Assembly: GCF_913776015.1 (NCBI RefSeq)
Contig: NZ_CAJYMD010000076.1
Span: 47,155 to 111,154 of the forward strand
Length of the DNA: 64,000 bases
Direction of reading: 5' to 3'
DNA from: an uncultured Oxalicibacterium sp.
GTDB taxonomy: Bacteria; Pseudomonadota; Gammaproteobacteria; Burkholderiales; Burkholderiaceae_D
A program made the translations under genes and the position numbers. Below are positions 1-9,473 of this stretch, in pieces. A model generated the notes under the pieces. It had not been told where the DNA came from, did not search any database, and saw only the letters and a program-made list of their open reading frames with translations. Each line of letters begins with the position of its first letter. Position 1 is the stretch's first letter.

Positions 1-1269
1 ATGTCCGCCATGCGGCATGGCATCGCAAGCATTGACGACCAGATTCAGCAAGGACGTCTGAAACTGCCCCGGATCGATTCGCGCCACATGCTTGCCCGGT
101 GCAAGGGCAAGCTCCAGTTGAATGCCGGCATTGCCCGCTCGTTGCAACACGGTTTCGAAATTGCTCAGGACTGTGTTGACGTTGCACTGTTCGGGTTTGA
201 GCGGTTGCTGACGAGCGAATGACAAGAGATGCTGCGTCAAACCGGCGCCGCGTTCGATTGCACGTCGCATGCTGTCGAGCATGCGGGTTTCCTGTTGTCC
301 ACGCAATTGCAGCGAAAGCATATCGACACCGCCGGAAAGTATCGCCAGCAGATTGTTGAAATCGTGTGCGACACCACCGGTGAGCTGTCCGAGGGCTTCC
401 ATTTTCTGCGCCTGATGCAAGGCGGTATTGGCTTTTTCCAATTGTTCTGCGGCGGCGCGTTTTTCCGTGATGTCGCGCGTAACCTTGGCAAAACCGATCA
501 ATTGCCCCAGCTCGTCGCGAATTGCATCGACGACGACATTGGCGAGAAAACGCGAACCATCCTTGCGTACACGCCAGCCTTCCTGCTCATAACGTCCTTC
601 GGCGGAGGCAATTTTCAGCGTACGTTGCGGAATGCCGAGCGCTTGATCCTCGACGGTATAAAAACGTGAAAAATGATTGCCGATGATTTCGCTGACGGTA
701 TATCCCTTGATGTGCTGGGCACCGGCATTCCAACTCGTGATCATGCCATTCGTGTCCAGCATGTAGATCGCATAATCGGTGACGCCCTGAACCAGAAGAC
801 GGAATTGCTGTTCGCTTTTCTGTAGCGCTTCCTGCGTCATCTTGCGTTCGGTAATGTCGCGTGTAATCTTGGCAAAACCGAGCAGTCTGCCGTTTTCGTC
901 CTTGATGGGATCGATGATCACATTGGCCCAGAAACAGGTGCCGTCCTTGCGCATACGCCAGCCTTCAGCTTCAAAGCGGCCTTCTTCTTCAGCCATGCGC
1001 AGCGAGCGCGCCGGAATGCCGGCTGCGCGATCTTCTTCCGTATAAAAGGTGGAGAAATGTCGCCCCAGGATTTCCTCCTCCCGATAGCCTTTAAATCGTT
1101 GTGCGCCGGCATTCCAGCTATCGACGGTGCCATCGGGCGTGAGCATGAAGATAGCGTAATCGGTAATGCTGGCAACCAGCAATCGGAAGCGATCTGAATC
1201 GACAAGTGGGACGGGAGACGAATTATGCATTGGCTCGTTTAGATCCAGAAGGGCTGACTGATGGAGCAT
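1..1269 (-). CDS. PAS-PAS sensor histidine kinase, C-terminus cut by window edge
   Basis: A continuous minus-strand frame of 423 codons runs off the left edge without a stop. Two similar PAS domains follow each other (about residues 25-145 and 150-270; both contain YAI-ML, SWNAGAQ and GRF/YE-EGWR). After them comes an NtrB-type HisKA domain with GGVAHDFNNLL, placing the phospho-accepting His at residue 302. The N-box begins at the edge (NLVVNACDAM). ATG 1269 is preferred because AGGA lies a few bases upstream; ATG 1230 has no clear ribosome site. It is divergent from the bacteriophytochrome. No membrane segment is seen, so a cytoplasmic sensor is inferred. The ligand of the PAS domains is unknown, and a C-terminal receiver could lie outside the window. 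Confidence 0.85.
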   Translation of the reverse strand, partial: MLHQSALLDLNEPMHNSSPVPLVDSDRFRLLVASITDYAIFMLTPDGTVDSWNAGAQRFKGYREEEILGRHFSTFYTEEDRAAGIPARSLRMAEEEGRFEAEGWRMRKDGTCFWANVIIDPIKDENGRLLGFAKITRDITERKMTQEALQKSEQQFRLLVQGVTDYAIYMLDTNGMITSWNAGAQHIKGYTVSEIIGNHFSRFYTVEDQALGIPQRTLKIASAEGRYEQEGWRVRKDGSRFLANVVVDAIRDELGQLIGFAKVTRDITEKRAAAEQLEKANTALHQAQKMEALGQLTGGVAHDFNNLLAILSGGVDMLSLQLRGQQETRMLDSMRRAIERGAGLTQHLLSFARQQPLKPEQCNVNTVLSNFETVLQRAGNAGIQLELALAPGKHVARIDPGQFQTSLLNLVVNACDAMPHGGH

Positions 1270-1504
1270 TCTATCCTGATGCCGTATGGAAAAATTTTAT
1301 GTCAGCTTCCTCTCAAATATGCAGAAATTCCCACCATTTTGCGAACGTGTCACAAATTTGCAGGTCGCACCAAGGTAACTTCTACAAATTTTGACGTTTT
1401 CGGTTTGAAAGGGCTACCTGGCGATCTGTGCAATAATCGCGGAAACACTGGGTGGCGTACCATTCCGGGCCGATTGCAGACCACCCATTCATAACCAGCA
1501 AGAG

Positions 1505-3754
1505 ATGACCGAATCCTTCGTAAAGGCCCTTGCCGACCCCACAACCTGCGATCAGGAACCTATTCATATCCCAGGCAGCATTCAGCCTTTTGGTTTTATG
1601 CTGATTACGGCCGTGGACGATCACGTTATTCGGCATGCCAGTGCGAATCTGGAAGCACATCTCGATTTGTCGGCGGAAAAAGTAATAGGTCTTTCTTTCT
1701 TCGATATTTTTCCGCAGCCACACGGCCCTTGGCTAAAGCAGGCGCTGCTCACTCATGTTGTCGAAGGGAAGCCCATTTATCTGGGTACGTTGCGGTTGGA
1801 CAAAGATCGTTGTTACGACGTATTGGCGCATCGTTGGCAAGATTGTTTCATTCTGGAGTTTGAATTTTCCGTCGAGTCAGTGCCGGATTTCCGTTTCTTT
1901 TCGCCAATCGTGACGCGCTTTGTTGGCGAAATTGCTGCCAATAGCTCGATCGAAACAATGAGCGATGTGGCGGTGCGGGAGATCAAGCAGATAACCGGGT
2001 TTGGGCGCGTGCTGTTATACCGTTTCGACCAGAATCAGCATGGCGAAGTGCTGGCCGAGGCGCTCGACGATGGATATCACTCCTACCTGAATCAGCATTT
2101 TCCCGCCTCCGATATTCCGCAGCAAGCGCGTGCGCTTTATATCTCTAACCGTATTCGCCTGATTGCCGATGTAAATTACGAGCCCGTACGGTTGGTGCCG
2201 CAACGCGATGAAACGGGGCAGCCGATCGATCTGAGTCAGGCAACCCTACGCAGCGTATCGCCGGTGCATGTGGATTACATGCGCAACATGGGTACGCAAG
2301 CTTCCATGTCTATTTCGATTGCCATTCGCGGCCGTCTGTGGGGCATGATTTCTTGTCATGACAACGAACCGCGTCGGGTACCTTTTGAAATTCGCGCGAT
2401 CTGCGAGCAGTTGGGACAGATTCTGGCTGTCCACTTCGAGGCAGCGGAGGAGCGCAAGGAATTCAACCATCGCCTCGAACTGCGCGGCATGCTGGTATCG
2501 ATGCTGGCAGCCTTGAGCCAGTCTAATGATTTTTCGGGCAACATCTCTAGCGTGTCGGACGACTTGCTCAAGTTTGCCAATGCCTCCGGCGCCGCGCTGA
2601 TTCAGGGTAGCTTTATTTCTGTATTCGGCACGACGCCCGGCAAGCACCAGATCAATGAACTGGTCTTGTGGCTGAGCGAAAAAGGCCAGGACGATCTTTT
2701 CCATACCGAATCGCTGAGCAAGGAGTACCCGGCAGCAGAAGCCTACAAGGATGTCGCGAGCGGCATTCTGGCCGTCTCGATTTCACAGATTCACAAGCAC
2801 TATCTGATCTGGTTCAGGCCCGAAGTTGTTCAGACCATCGATTGGGCAGGTAATCCGTACGAGAAGCTGTGCGCAGCCAATATGGCAACCTCGCTTTCAC
2901 CGCGACGCAGTTTCGAGTTATGGCAAGAAACGGTGCGTGCGACCTCGATTCCGTGGCGTCCGAGCGAAATGGAAACAGCGCTGGAATTTCGTACGGCGAT
3001 ACTCGGCATTGTGTTGCAGCGCGCCGAAGAAATGGCGGAACTGGCCGAGCATCTTGGTCGCGTCAACAAGGAGTTGGAGTCGTTTTCCTATTCCGTCTCG
3101 CATGATCTGCGCTCTCCGTTGCGCCACATCGCCGGTTTTGCCGATCTCTTGCTTGAGATGGAACGCGACGTCCTCAGTGAAAAAGGCGTCGGTTTTCTGG
3201 GCAAGATCAAAAGTTCGGCGCATTTTGCCGGCAAGCTCGTTGATGATTTGCTGAGCTTTTCGCAAATGGGGCGTTCCGCACTCAATATTTCGAGTGTCAA
3301 CATGAACGAGTTGATCGAGGCATCGATGGAGCGCCTGTCGAACGAAACCGCAGGGCGCAAAATTGCGTGGAATATCAGCGCCTTGCCTGTCGTGCAGGGC
3401 GATCCGACTTTCTTGAGTCTGGCGGTTTACAATCTGCTGTCGAATGCAGTCAAGTATTCGCGCGATCGTGCGCAGGCGGTGATTTCCATCGACTCGGAAC
3501 AAACCGAGAAAATGTATGTGTTCCATGTGCGCGATAATGGCGTGGGTTTCGACAAAAATTATGTACACAAATTATTCGGGGTCTTTCAGCGCTTGCATCG
3601 CATGGAAGAATTCGAAGGGACGGGGATCGGTTTGGCAAACGTCAAACGGATCATAGAACGACACGGCGGAGCAGTATGGGCGGACAGTACACCGAATGAA
3701 GGTTCGGTCTTCTCGTTCTCACTCCCCAAAAAATTGCAATTGGAAGAGGGCTGA
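1505..3754 (+). CDS. bphP: Bacteriophytochrome sensor histidine kinase (PAS-GAF-PHY-HK)
   Basis: This 749-residue protein has the classic phytochrome photosensory core. Cys15 (TTCDQEPIHIPGSIQPFG) is at the biliverdin-attachment position of bacterial phytochromes. The PAS domain covers roughly residues 15-120. The GAF domain (about 140-310) carries the PASDIP motif with Asp203. A PHY domain (about 320-500) follows. The kinase module has the H-box SYSVSHDLRSP (His533) and the N-box NLLSNAVKYS. It should autophosphorylate according to red/far-red photostate and pass phosphate to the regulator encoded 3 bases downstream. No heme oxygenase gene (bphO) is in the window, so biliverdin must come from elsewhere. 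The start is supported by a purine-rich AAGAG just upstream. Confidence 0.95.
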   Translation: MTESFVKALADPTTCDQEPIHIPGSIQPFGFMLITAVDDHVIRHASANLEAHLDLSAEKVIGLSFFDIFPQPHGPWLKQALLTHVVEGKPIYLGTLRLDKDRCYDVLAHRWQDCFILEFEFSVESVPDFRFFSPIVTRFVGEIAANSSIETMSDVAVREIKQITGFGRVLLYRFDQNQHGEVLAEALDDGYHSYLNQHFPASDIPQQARALYISNRIRLIADVNYEPVRLVPQRDETGQPIDLSQATLRSVSPVHVDYMRNMGTQASMSISIAIRGRLWGMISCHDNEPRRVPFEIRAICEQLGQILAVHFEAAEERKEFNHRLELRGMLVSMLAALSQSNDFSGNISSVSDDLLKFANASGAALIQGSFISVFGTTPGKHQINELVLWLSEKGQDDLFHTESLSKEYPAAEAYKDVASGILAVSISQIHKHYLIWFRPEVVQTIDWAGNPYEKLCAANMATSLSPRRSFELWQETVRATSIPWRPSEMETALEFRTAILGIVLQRAEEMAELAEHLGRVNKELESFSYSVSHDLRSPLRHIAGFADLLLEMERDVLSEKGVGFLGKIKSSAHFAGKLVDDLLSFSQMGRSALNISSVNMNELIEASMERLSNETAGRKIAWNISALPVVQGDPTFLSLAVYNLLSNAVKYSRDRAQAVISIDSEQTEKMYVFHVRDNGVGFDKNYVHKLFGVFQRLHRMEEFEGTGIGLANVKRIIERHGGAVWADSTPNEGSVFSFSLPKKLQLEEG

Positions 3755-3757
3755 CGC

Positions 3758-4213
3758 ATGTTGAAGCCAATTTTGCTGGTAGAAGATAATCCGAACGATT
3801 TGGAACTGACGCTGGTCGCGCTCGAAAAGAGCAAGCTTGCCAACGATGTCATCGTCATTCGTGATGGTGGCGAGGCGTTGGAATACTTGAACGCGACGGA
3901 TGCTTACAAGGATCGTCCGAGCGGCAATCCTGCCGTGATTCTGCTCGATCTGAAACTGCCCAAGGTGGATGGGCTGGAAGTGCTGCGCCATGTGCGCGAA
4001 TCACCTGTACTCAAAAGCACGCCGGTTGTCATGCTGACGTCGTCAAAGGAAGAACAGGATCTCGTGCGCAGCTACGAATTGGGCGTCAACGCCTATGTGG
4101 TCAAGCCGGTAGACTTTCAGGAATTCATCAAGGCCATCTCGGACCTTGGCGTGTTTTGGGCGGTGCTGAACGAACCGCCACCGGGCTCTGTACGCACCCA
4201 TCGCCGTAATTGA
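3758..4213 (+). CDS. Rcp1-like single-domain response regulator, partner of bacteriophytochrome
   Basis: A 151-residue receiver-only protein. The acidic pocket (LVEDNPND), phospho-acceptor Asp64 (LLDLKLPKVDG), the conserved MLTSS and the KPVDFQEF lysine are all present. It follows the bacteriophytochrome stop by 3 bases, so it is almost certainly co-transcribed and is the natural phosphate acceptor, as in the cyanobacterial Cph1/Rcp1 pair. It has no output domain, so it acts by protein contact or in a phosphorelay. It resembles the regulator encoded at 28549-28995, which also follows a HisKA kinase. The downstream gene is convergent. Confidence 0.9.
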   Translation: MLKPILLVEDNPNDLELTLVALEKSKLANDVIVIRDGGEALEYLNATDAYKDRPSGNPAVILLDLKLPKVDGLEVLRHVRESPVLKSTPVVMLTSSKEEQDLVRSYELGVNAYVVKPVDFQEFIKAISDLGVFWAVLNEPPPGSVRTHRRN

Positions 4214-4241
4214 TCTATTTAGTTCTGTCCACTCTGGATCA

Positions 4242-5858
4242 TTATGGCTGGCTCTGTTTGTGATCCAGCAAATGCCGAATCTTGCTGGCAAGCTCCTGCA
4301 CATTGTAGGGTTTGGACAGCAGGCGGATGTGCGACTGATTCTTCCATTCTGACAAAATGTCGGGTTGTACGTAACCTGAGGTAAACAAAACGGGAAGATC
4401 CTGGCGCATCGCCTTTGCTGCAGCGACAAAGTCCACGCTACGCAGCTTGCCCGGCATGACCACATCCGTAAAGATCAGATCGATGGATGGGTTTTTTTTC
4501 ACGGCTTCCAGCGCGCTTTCGCCATCACTCGACTCTAGTACCTGATAACCAAGCGAGCGCAAAAGCTCACTTGTCGTCTTGCAGACTTCGACTTCATCAT
4601 CCACTACCAGAATCGTTTCGTTGCCGCTGACGTCGTGCAGCGGTTTGTCACGCGCTGTGCCGGCATGGGCCGCTTGCGCGCGGGGCAGATAGATATTTAC
4701 CTTGGTACCAACGCCGACGGTGCTATCGATTTCGATGTGCCCCTTGCTCTGTTTGACGAAGCCATAGGCCATGCTGAGTCCGAGACCGCTACCTTGGCCA
4801 TTGGGTTTCGTCGTGAAGAACGGATCGAAGGCACGCTGTACGACTTCTTCTGGCATGCCGCTGCCGCTATCTTCGACAGAGATCATCACGTAGTCGCCTG
4901 CTGGCAGATCGGCATGAGAAAAGTGGGTATTGCGCGCCAGAATGCAGATGCGGCCGCCATTCTGCATGGCATCGCGCGCATTGATCGCCAGATTGAATAG
5001 GACATTCTCGAACTTGCTTGGATCGACAAGTACATTCCATAAATCGGGTGCGAGATCGATATCGATTGGTGTCGTCAAGCCAATCCCGTGTCGTAACAAC
5101 TGCAATACGTCATCCATCAGCTTGCCGATGGACGTCACGCGCGGTTGCAATGCCTGACGACGGGCAAAGGACAGAAGTTGCGACGCCAACTTGGCGCCAC
5201 GATTGACGCCGCCAAGCGCGACTTCGATTCGCTTCTGCGCCTGTTCGTTATCGCGAATCTGCAGTTTGAGCAGTGTCAGCGAGCCATTGATGATCTGCAG
5301 TACATTGTTGAAATCATGTGCAATACCGCCTGTCAGGTTGCCCAGCGCTTCCATCTTTTGTGCTTGCAGCAGGGCAGTGCGGCTCTGTTCTAGTTCCTCT
5401 GTACGCACGAGCAAATCGGCCTGACTTTTTTCCAGTGCAGCAAAGGCGGCATCGCGTTCACGCATCGCCAGATAAGCGAGTGAGTGATAGCGAATGCGCG
5501 CAACCAGCTCGCGGCGATCCGGCCATTTGACCAGATAATCATTCGCACCTAGGCCGAATCCCTTTGCCTTCAGTGCGGGGTCATCTTCTGAAGACAGCAT
5601 GACGATCGGCAGGTGATGCAGATTGGGGCAAGCCCGAAACCGACTGATAATCTCGAAGCCATCAATGAGCGGCATGCGCAGATCAACAAGCACGATGGTC
5701 GGATTGAAGGTTTCTGCCGTCTCGAAGGCACTACGTCCATCGTGCGTTGAAAGGAATGCAATATCAGGCTCCATCGCCAGCATGTGCTCCACGATTTCCA
5801 CACCTAAAGATTCATCGTCGATGAGCAAGACTTTGCACGGATCGTTTTTTTCAGGCAT
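4242..5858 (-). CDS. Hybrid REC-HisKA-HATPase-REC sensor kinase
   Basis: This 538-residue cytoplasmic protein has an N-terminal receiver (phospho-acceptor Asp59 in LVDLRMPLIDG) and a short coiled linker (about 135-170). An NtrB-like HisKA follows (GGIAHDFNN, His181), then HATPase boxes (NLAINARDAM, GSGLGLSM) and a second receiver (Asp465 in FTDVVMPG). There is no sensory input domain: the first receiver probably acts as the input, taking phosphate from another kinase. It converges on the bacteriophytochrome-regulator pair, which suggests, without proving, membership of the same relay. Its H-box is close to that of the kinase at the left edge. Confidence 0.9.
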   Translation of the reverse strand: MPEKNDPCKVLLIDDESLGVEIVEHMLAMEPDIAFLSTHDGRSAFETAETFNPTIVLVDLRMPLIDGFEIISRFRACPNLHHLPIVMLSSEDDPALKAKGFGLGANDYLVKWPDRRELVARIRYHSLAYLAMRERDAAFAALEKSQADLLVRTEELEQSRTALLQAQKMEALGNLTGGIAHDFNNVLQIINGSLTLLKLQIRDNEQAQKRIEVALGGVNRGAKLASQLLSFARRQALQPRVTSIGKLMDDVLQLLRHGIGLTTPIDIDLAPDLWNVLVDPSKFENVLFNLAINARDAMQNGGRICILARNTHFSHADLPAGDYVMISVEDSGSGMPEEVVQRAFDPFFTTKPNGQGSGLGLSMAYGFVKQSKGHIEIDSTVGVGTKVNIYLPRAQAAHAGTARDKPLHDVSGNETILVVDDEVEVCKTTSELLRSLGYQVLESSDGESALEAVKKNPSIDLIFTDVVMPGKLRSVDFVAAAKAMRQDLPVLFTSGYVQPDILSEWKNQSHIRLLSKPYNVQELASKIRHLLDHKQSQP

Positions 5859-6357
5859 TAAGCAAATGGAGGAGAAAGAATGATTGCTAAGAGTACCGCA
5901 ACAAAAGGAAATTCATTATGCGCCAGCATGTGCCTAGCCAGCCCGGTACCGCGACAATATATAGCATTCTTACAAAATCGGGTGTTTTGCAAATGCCGTG
6001 CAGGAGTATCTGGAGCAAATTAGGCACTAATTGCCTTGAAGATTTTTCTTTACAGGTATTGATGAGACTCTCTAATAGACAGAAGCGCCGCAGGCGCTTT
6101 TCTTCAAGCTACCTGTTGGTTCACTAGGTTTGAGGTCGATCTTGCTAAAAGCCCCGGAGAGTGCAGCTAGGTGATCTGCTTAACGAACCATTAAATTAGT
6201 CCACAGATCGAGATTCGCTAACTTGGTGTACGTGTTTGAGAGGTTATCCGTCATGCGGCTAGGATTGCCGGCTTGATGCATTGGTTGCAAATAGACCAAT
6301 GGAATATGGACATCCTGCGGAAAAATTTAAGACGTCGGAAAGGAGCGCTAAGCACAC
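5859..6357. other. Gene-free stretch
   Basis: About 500 bases without a convincing gene. The only structured element seen is a short hairpin at 6083-6099 (AAGCGCC gca GGCGCTT) followed by a pyrimidine-rich run on the plus strand, possibly a weak terminator. Short open frames here show no recognisable protein features. Confidence 0.5.
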
Positions 6358-6498
6358 TTATGTTTCGCTATTTTCGCTCTTTCTTTTTTTCTCTTTCTCC
6401 GCCTTGGCTTTGTCGTAATGCCATTTGATGGCGAAGAACATGCCAGTACCCAATACGATAACCTTAAACGTACCGGCGACAATAGGGAACAATTCCAT
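6358..6498 (-). CDS. Small single-pass membrane protein, 46 residues, unknown
   Basis: A short frame encodes one hydrophobic helix (about residues 5-25, beginning MELFPIVAGTFKVIVLGTG) and then a very basic and acidic tail (KAKAEKEKKRKSENSET). This matches the usual layout of small inner-membrane peptides with a charged cytoplasmic tail. No strong ribosome site is visible, and no family is recognised. It lies on the island side of tRNA-Ser, next to the integrase remnant, so it may be leftover cargo or an unrelated resident. Confidence 0.45.
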   Translation of the reverse strand: MELFPIVAGTFKVIVLGTGMFFAIKWHYDKAKAEKEKKRKSENSET

Positions 6499-6592
6499 GA
6501 TTTCTGATATTTCTACGCTATATGCTTGACACTATTTATCGTGAGGAATGTCATTCAACATCACATGACATCTCAATCAAAGTGTTTTTATT

Positions 6593-6856
6593 TTAGGTCA
6601 AGCAAACAGCGATGAACATTAGGCATAAAGCCCTAGGACATAATGTCCTGAGGCTCGGAGATTCATAAAAAGGAAAAGCCCGCAATGCGGGCTTTATGTG
6701 AGCAAGCAACTTCTCGCGACCTGCGAAATAGTATTTTATTCGCCAGTAGCGTCCTCCATTGGGCTTAACCAATAGATGCATACCTGCACCATCGGTAAGT
6801 TTGTACTGTTTGTCTTTGGGCTTCGCATTGCGGCAAATGCTGTCGGTTAACGGCAT
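6593..6856 (-). pseudogene. Truncated P4-type tyrosine integrase remnant
   Basis: The first ~52 codons match the DUF4102 N-terminal arm-binding domain of P4-like integrases: NAKPKDKQYKLTDGAG, LLVKPNGGRYWR and AGREKLLA. After that the similarity ends abruptly at a rho-independent hairpin, and the remaining ~35 codons are unrelated. A full integrase is about 400 residues, so the catalytic domain (R-H-R-Y) is gone. The start lies 165 bases from the 3' end of tRNA-Ser and reads away from it, the usual geometry of an island integrase and its tRNA attachment site. It is read as the scar of a lost genomic island. Confidence 0.8.
6675..6695 (-). terminator. Terminator hairpin at the integrase breakpoint
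   Basis: AAAGCCCGCA and TGCGGGCTTT form a ten-base inverted repeat. On the minus strand it is followed by a T-rich run (TTTTCCTTTTT). It sits exactly where integrase homology stops, so it probably came from the far side of the deletion. Confidence 0.7.
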
Positions 6857-6953
6857 AGGGGTATCTATCTTTACCGGGCTTGAAAGTACCCCGAAAAATA
6901 CCCCCTTATTTCGTCGGAAGTAAATGAACTTCCTCGATCATAGAAAAACAAAA

Positions 6954-6985
6954 AACCCGCGTAAACACTTGGTTTAACGCGGGTT
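6954..6985 (-). terminator. Terminator of tRNA-Ser
   Basis: AACCCGCGT pairs with ACGCGGGTT around a short loop. The plus-strand A-run just left of it gives a U-run on the minus transcript. It lies 36 bases past the tRNA-Ser 3' end. Confidence 0.75.
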
Positions 6986-7020
6986 ATTTGTATCTTTCTG
7001 AACTTCTTAAAATATGTTTT

Positions 7021-7111
7021 TGGCGGAGAGAGGGGGATTCGAACCCCCGATAGGCTATGAACCTATACACGCTTTCCAGGCGTGCGACTTAAACCACTCA
7101 TCCATCTCTCC
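7021..7111 (-). tRNA. tRNA-Ser (anticodon GGA)
   Basis: The minus-strand sequence starts GGAGAGATGGATGAGTGG and ends with the complementary acceptor CTCTCC, discriminator G and an encoded CCA. The anticodon stem is CACGC/GCGTG around CTGGAAA, giving anticodon GGA. A long variable arm (about TATAGGTTCATAGCCTA) marks it as a class II serine tRNA, and the T-loop GGTTCGAATCC is canonical. Its 3' end is the likely attachment site used by the neighbouring integrase. Confidence 0.95.
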
Positions 7112-7210
7112 TGATTCGGTTCGCTGAGTGCTTTTTGCGAAGCCGCTGATTATAGCAAAAGTTTGTAGCAAATTGCCGGTTTTCATTTCTTCGTTTCCTT
7201 TGGAAATGAA

Positions 7211-7243
7211 AAAGCCGGTGCAGATGGGCTCTGCAACGGCTTT
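7211..7243 (-). terminator. Terminator of acs
   Basis: AAAGCCG..GCAGA pairs with TCTGC..CGGCTTT, with a small internal loop, followed by a U-run on the minus strand. It lies 17 bases beyond the acs stop codon. Confidence 0.7.
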
Positions 7244-7259
7244 CTTGAGCGGCCGCGTC

Positions 7260-9242
7260 TTATTTGACGTGCTTGAGCTGTTCAAGAATGGCAGGGTTTT
7301 CCAGCGTGGAGATGTCTTGCGTGATTTCCTCATCCTTCGCAATCACGCGCAGCAGGCGGCGCATGATTTTGCCGGAGCGGGTCTTCGGCAGGTTGTCGCC
7401 AAAACGGATTTCTTTCGGCTTGGCGATGGGGCCGATTTCCTTGGCAACCCAGTCACGCAATTCCTTGGCGACCTTGTCTGCTTCGCCGTCTTCAGGGCGC
7501 GTACGCTTCAATACGACAAACGCGCAGATCGATTCGCCCGTGGTTGGATCAGGCTTGCCGACGACAGCGGCTTCGGCCACGATCGGATTGGCAACCAGTG
7601 CGGATTCAATCTCAGCGGTACCCATGCGGTGACCAGAGATGTTGAGCACGTCGTCGATACGGCCGGTGATGGTGAAGTAGCCGGTTTTCTCGTTACGGAT
7701 CGAGCCGTCGCCAGCCAGATAGGTGGTGCCGCCCAGTTCCGGCGGGAAGTAGCTCTTCTTGAAGCGATCTGGATCGTTCCAGATATTGCGGATCATCGAT
7801 GGCCATGGGCGCTTGATGACAAGCAGACCGCCCTTGCCATTTGGCAGTTCCTTGCCGGCGTCATCGACGATGGCAGCGGTAATACCTGGCAGTGGCAGCG
7901 TGCACGAGCCCGGCACCATAGGCGTCGCACCTGGCAGCGGCGAGATGACGTGGCCACCGGTTTCCGTTTGCCAAAAGGTATCGGCGATCGGGCAACGCTC
8001 GCCGCCGATATTCTTGTAGTACCACATCCATGCCTCAGGATTGATCGGCTCGCCGACCGAACCCAGCAAACGCAGGCTGGTGAGATCGTACTTGCTTGGA
8101 TGGACGTTGCTGTCTGCATCGGCTGCCTTGATCAGCGAACGAATCGCAGTAGGGGCCGTGTAGAAAATCGTGACCGTGTGACGTTGCACCATATCCCAGA
8201 AACGACCGGCGTTCGGGTAGGTTGGCACGCCTTCGAAAACGATCTGCGTGGCGCCGGTCGCAAGCGGACCATACGTGACGTAGGTGTGGCCGGTGATCCA
8301 GCCGATATCGGCCGTGCACCAGTAGACGTCGTCAGGTTTGATGTCGAACACCCACTTCATTGTGAGCATGGACCACAGCAGGTAACCGGCGGACGAATGC
8401 TGCACGCCTTTCGGTTTGCCGGTGGAACCCGAGGTGTAGAGAATGAACAGTGGATGCTCGGCGCCGACAGCGACTGGTGCACATTCTGCCGCTTGCTTCT
8501 CGACCAGATCATGCAGCCAGATGTCGCGGTTCGGATCGAACTTGATATCGCCGCCCGTGCGTTGATAAACGACGACCTTACGAACTGTGTCGCAACCGCC
8601 GAGCGCCAGCGCATCGTCAACGATGGATTTCAAGGGCAACTGACGGCCACCGCGCACTTGATAGTCAGCCGTCAGTACCGCAACGGCACCAGCGTCGATG
8701 ATGCGTTCCTGCAGCGACTTGGCCGAGAAACCACCGAACACGACAGAGTGCGTGGCACCGATGCGGGCGCATGCCTGCATGGCGGCGATACCGTCGATCG
8801 ACATCGGCATGTAGATGACGACGCGATCGCCTTTCTCGATGCCGAGCGACTTGAGGCCGTTGGCAAACTTGCAGACGCGTTCGTACAGTTCGCGATAGGT
8901 AATCTTGGTGACCTTGGCATCGTCGGATTCGAAAATCAGTGCGATCTTGTCAGCATTGCCGTTGGTCAGGTGGCGATCAAGGCAGTTGGCCGAGACATTC
9001 AACTCGCCGTCTTCGAACCATTTGTAGAACGGTGCGGCCGATTCATCCAAGCGCTTGGTGAACGGTTTGATCCACTGGATGTTCTGCTGGGCGAGGCGTG
9101 CCCAGAAACCTTCGTAATCTTCTGCGGCCTCGGCGCACAATGCGCGATAGGCATCCATGCCGCTAATGGCAGCATTGTTGACGAATTCTTTTGGCGGGTT
9201 GAATACCCGCTCCTCTTGTTTGAAGCTTTCGATATCGGACAT
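7260..9242 (-). CDS. acs: Acetyl-coenzyme A synthetase
   Basis: A full-length 660-residue AMP-forming acetyl-CoA synthetase that converts acetate, ATP and CoA to acetyl-CoA, AMP and PPi in the cytoplasm. It contains the P-loop-like adenylation motif [14 protein letters not shown], the substrate-pocket WWQTETG-type region (here FWQTETGGH), and the C-terminal [13 protein letters not shown] lysine motif that protein acetylases target in this family. A strong ribosome site GGAGGGG lies just before ATG 9242. It is monocistronic, with its own terminator. Its role is acetate scavenging. Confidence 0.97.
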   Translation of the reverse strand: MSDIESFKQEERVFNPPKEFVNNAAISGMDAYRALCAEAAEDYEGFWARLAQQNIQWIKPFTKRLDESAAPFYKWFEDGELNVSANCLDRHLTNGNADKIALIFESDDAKVTKITYRELYERVCKFANGLKSLGIEKGDRVVIYMPMSIDGIAAMQACARIGATHSVVFGGFSAKSLQERIIDAGAVAVLTADYQVRGGRQLPLKSIVDDALALGGCDTVRKVVVYQRTGGDIKFDPNRDIWLHDLVEKQAAECAPVAVGAEHPLFILYTSGSTGKPKGVQHSSAGYLLWSMLTMKWVFDIKPDDVYWCTADIGWITGHTYVTYGPLATGATQIVFEGVPTYPNAGRFWDMVQRHTVTIFYTAPTAIRSLIKAADADSNVHPSKYDLTSLRLLGSVGEPINPEAWMWYYKNIGGERCPIADTFWQTETGGHVISPLPGATPMVPGSCTLPLPGITAAIVDDAGKELPNGKGGLLVIKRPWPSMIRNIWNDPDRFKKSYFPPELGGTTYLAGDGSIRNEKTGYFTITGRIDDVLNISGHRMGTAEIESALVANPIVAEAAVVGKPDPTTGESICAFVVLKRTRPEDGEADKVAKELRDWVAKEIGPIAKPKEIRFGDNLPKTRSGKIMRRLLRVIAKDEEITQDISTLENPAILEQLKHVK

Positions 9243-9473
9243 AGTCCCCTCCGGTTACGGATTTTCTGATTTGGCGCGTACGATAATCTTTTACGCTTAC
9301 TGCCGCCTTACACCAAACTGACGCGCTCTCGGCGCATCGATGGAATGTTGATTACACGCGCTTCTTCAAGTGGGTTTCCCAAAGCGCTCGAAACCCTATT
9401 TTGCCTCATCGCCCGCAAGGAAAACGTAAGTCTCGCGTGTAAAATGCTGACTTTCATTTTCTGCTGTTTTCTC

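Noticed and set aside
7128..9269. 713-codon open plus-strand frame opposite acs
   Set aside because: Antisense of a clear, full-length acetyl-CoA synthetase; composition is Arg/Gly/Asp-rich with no domain.
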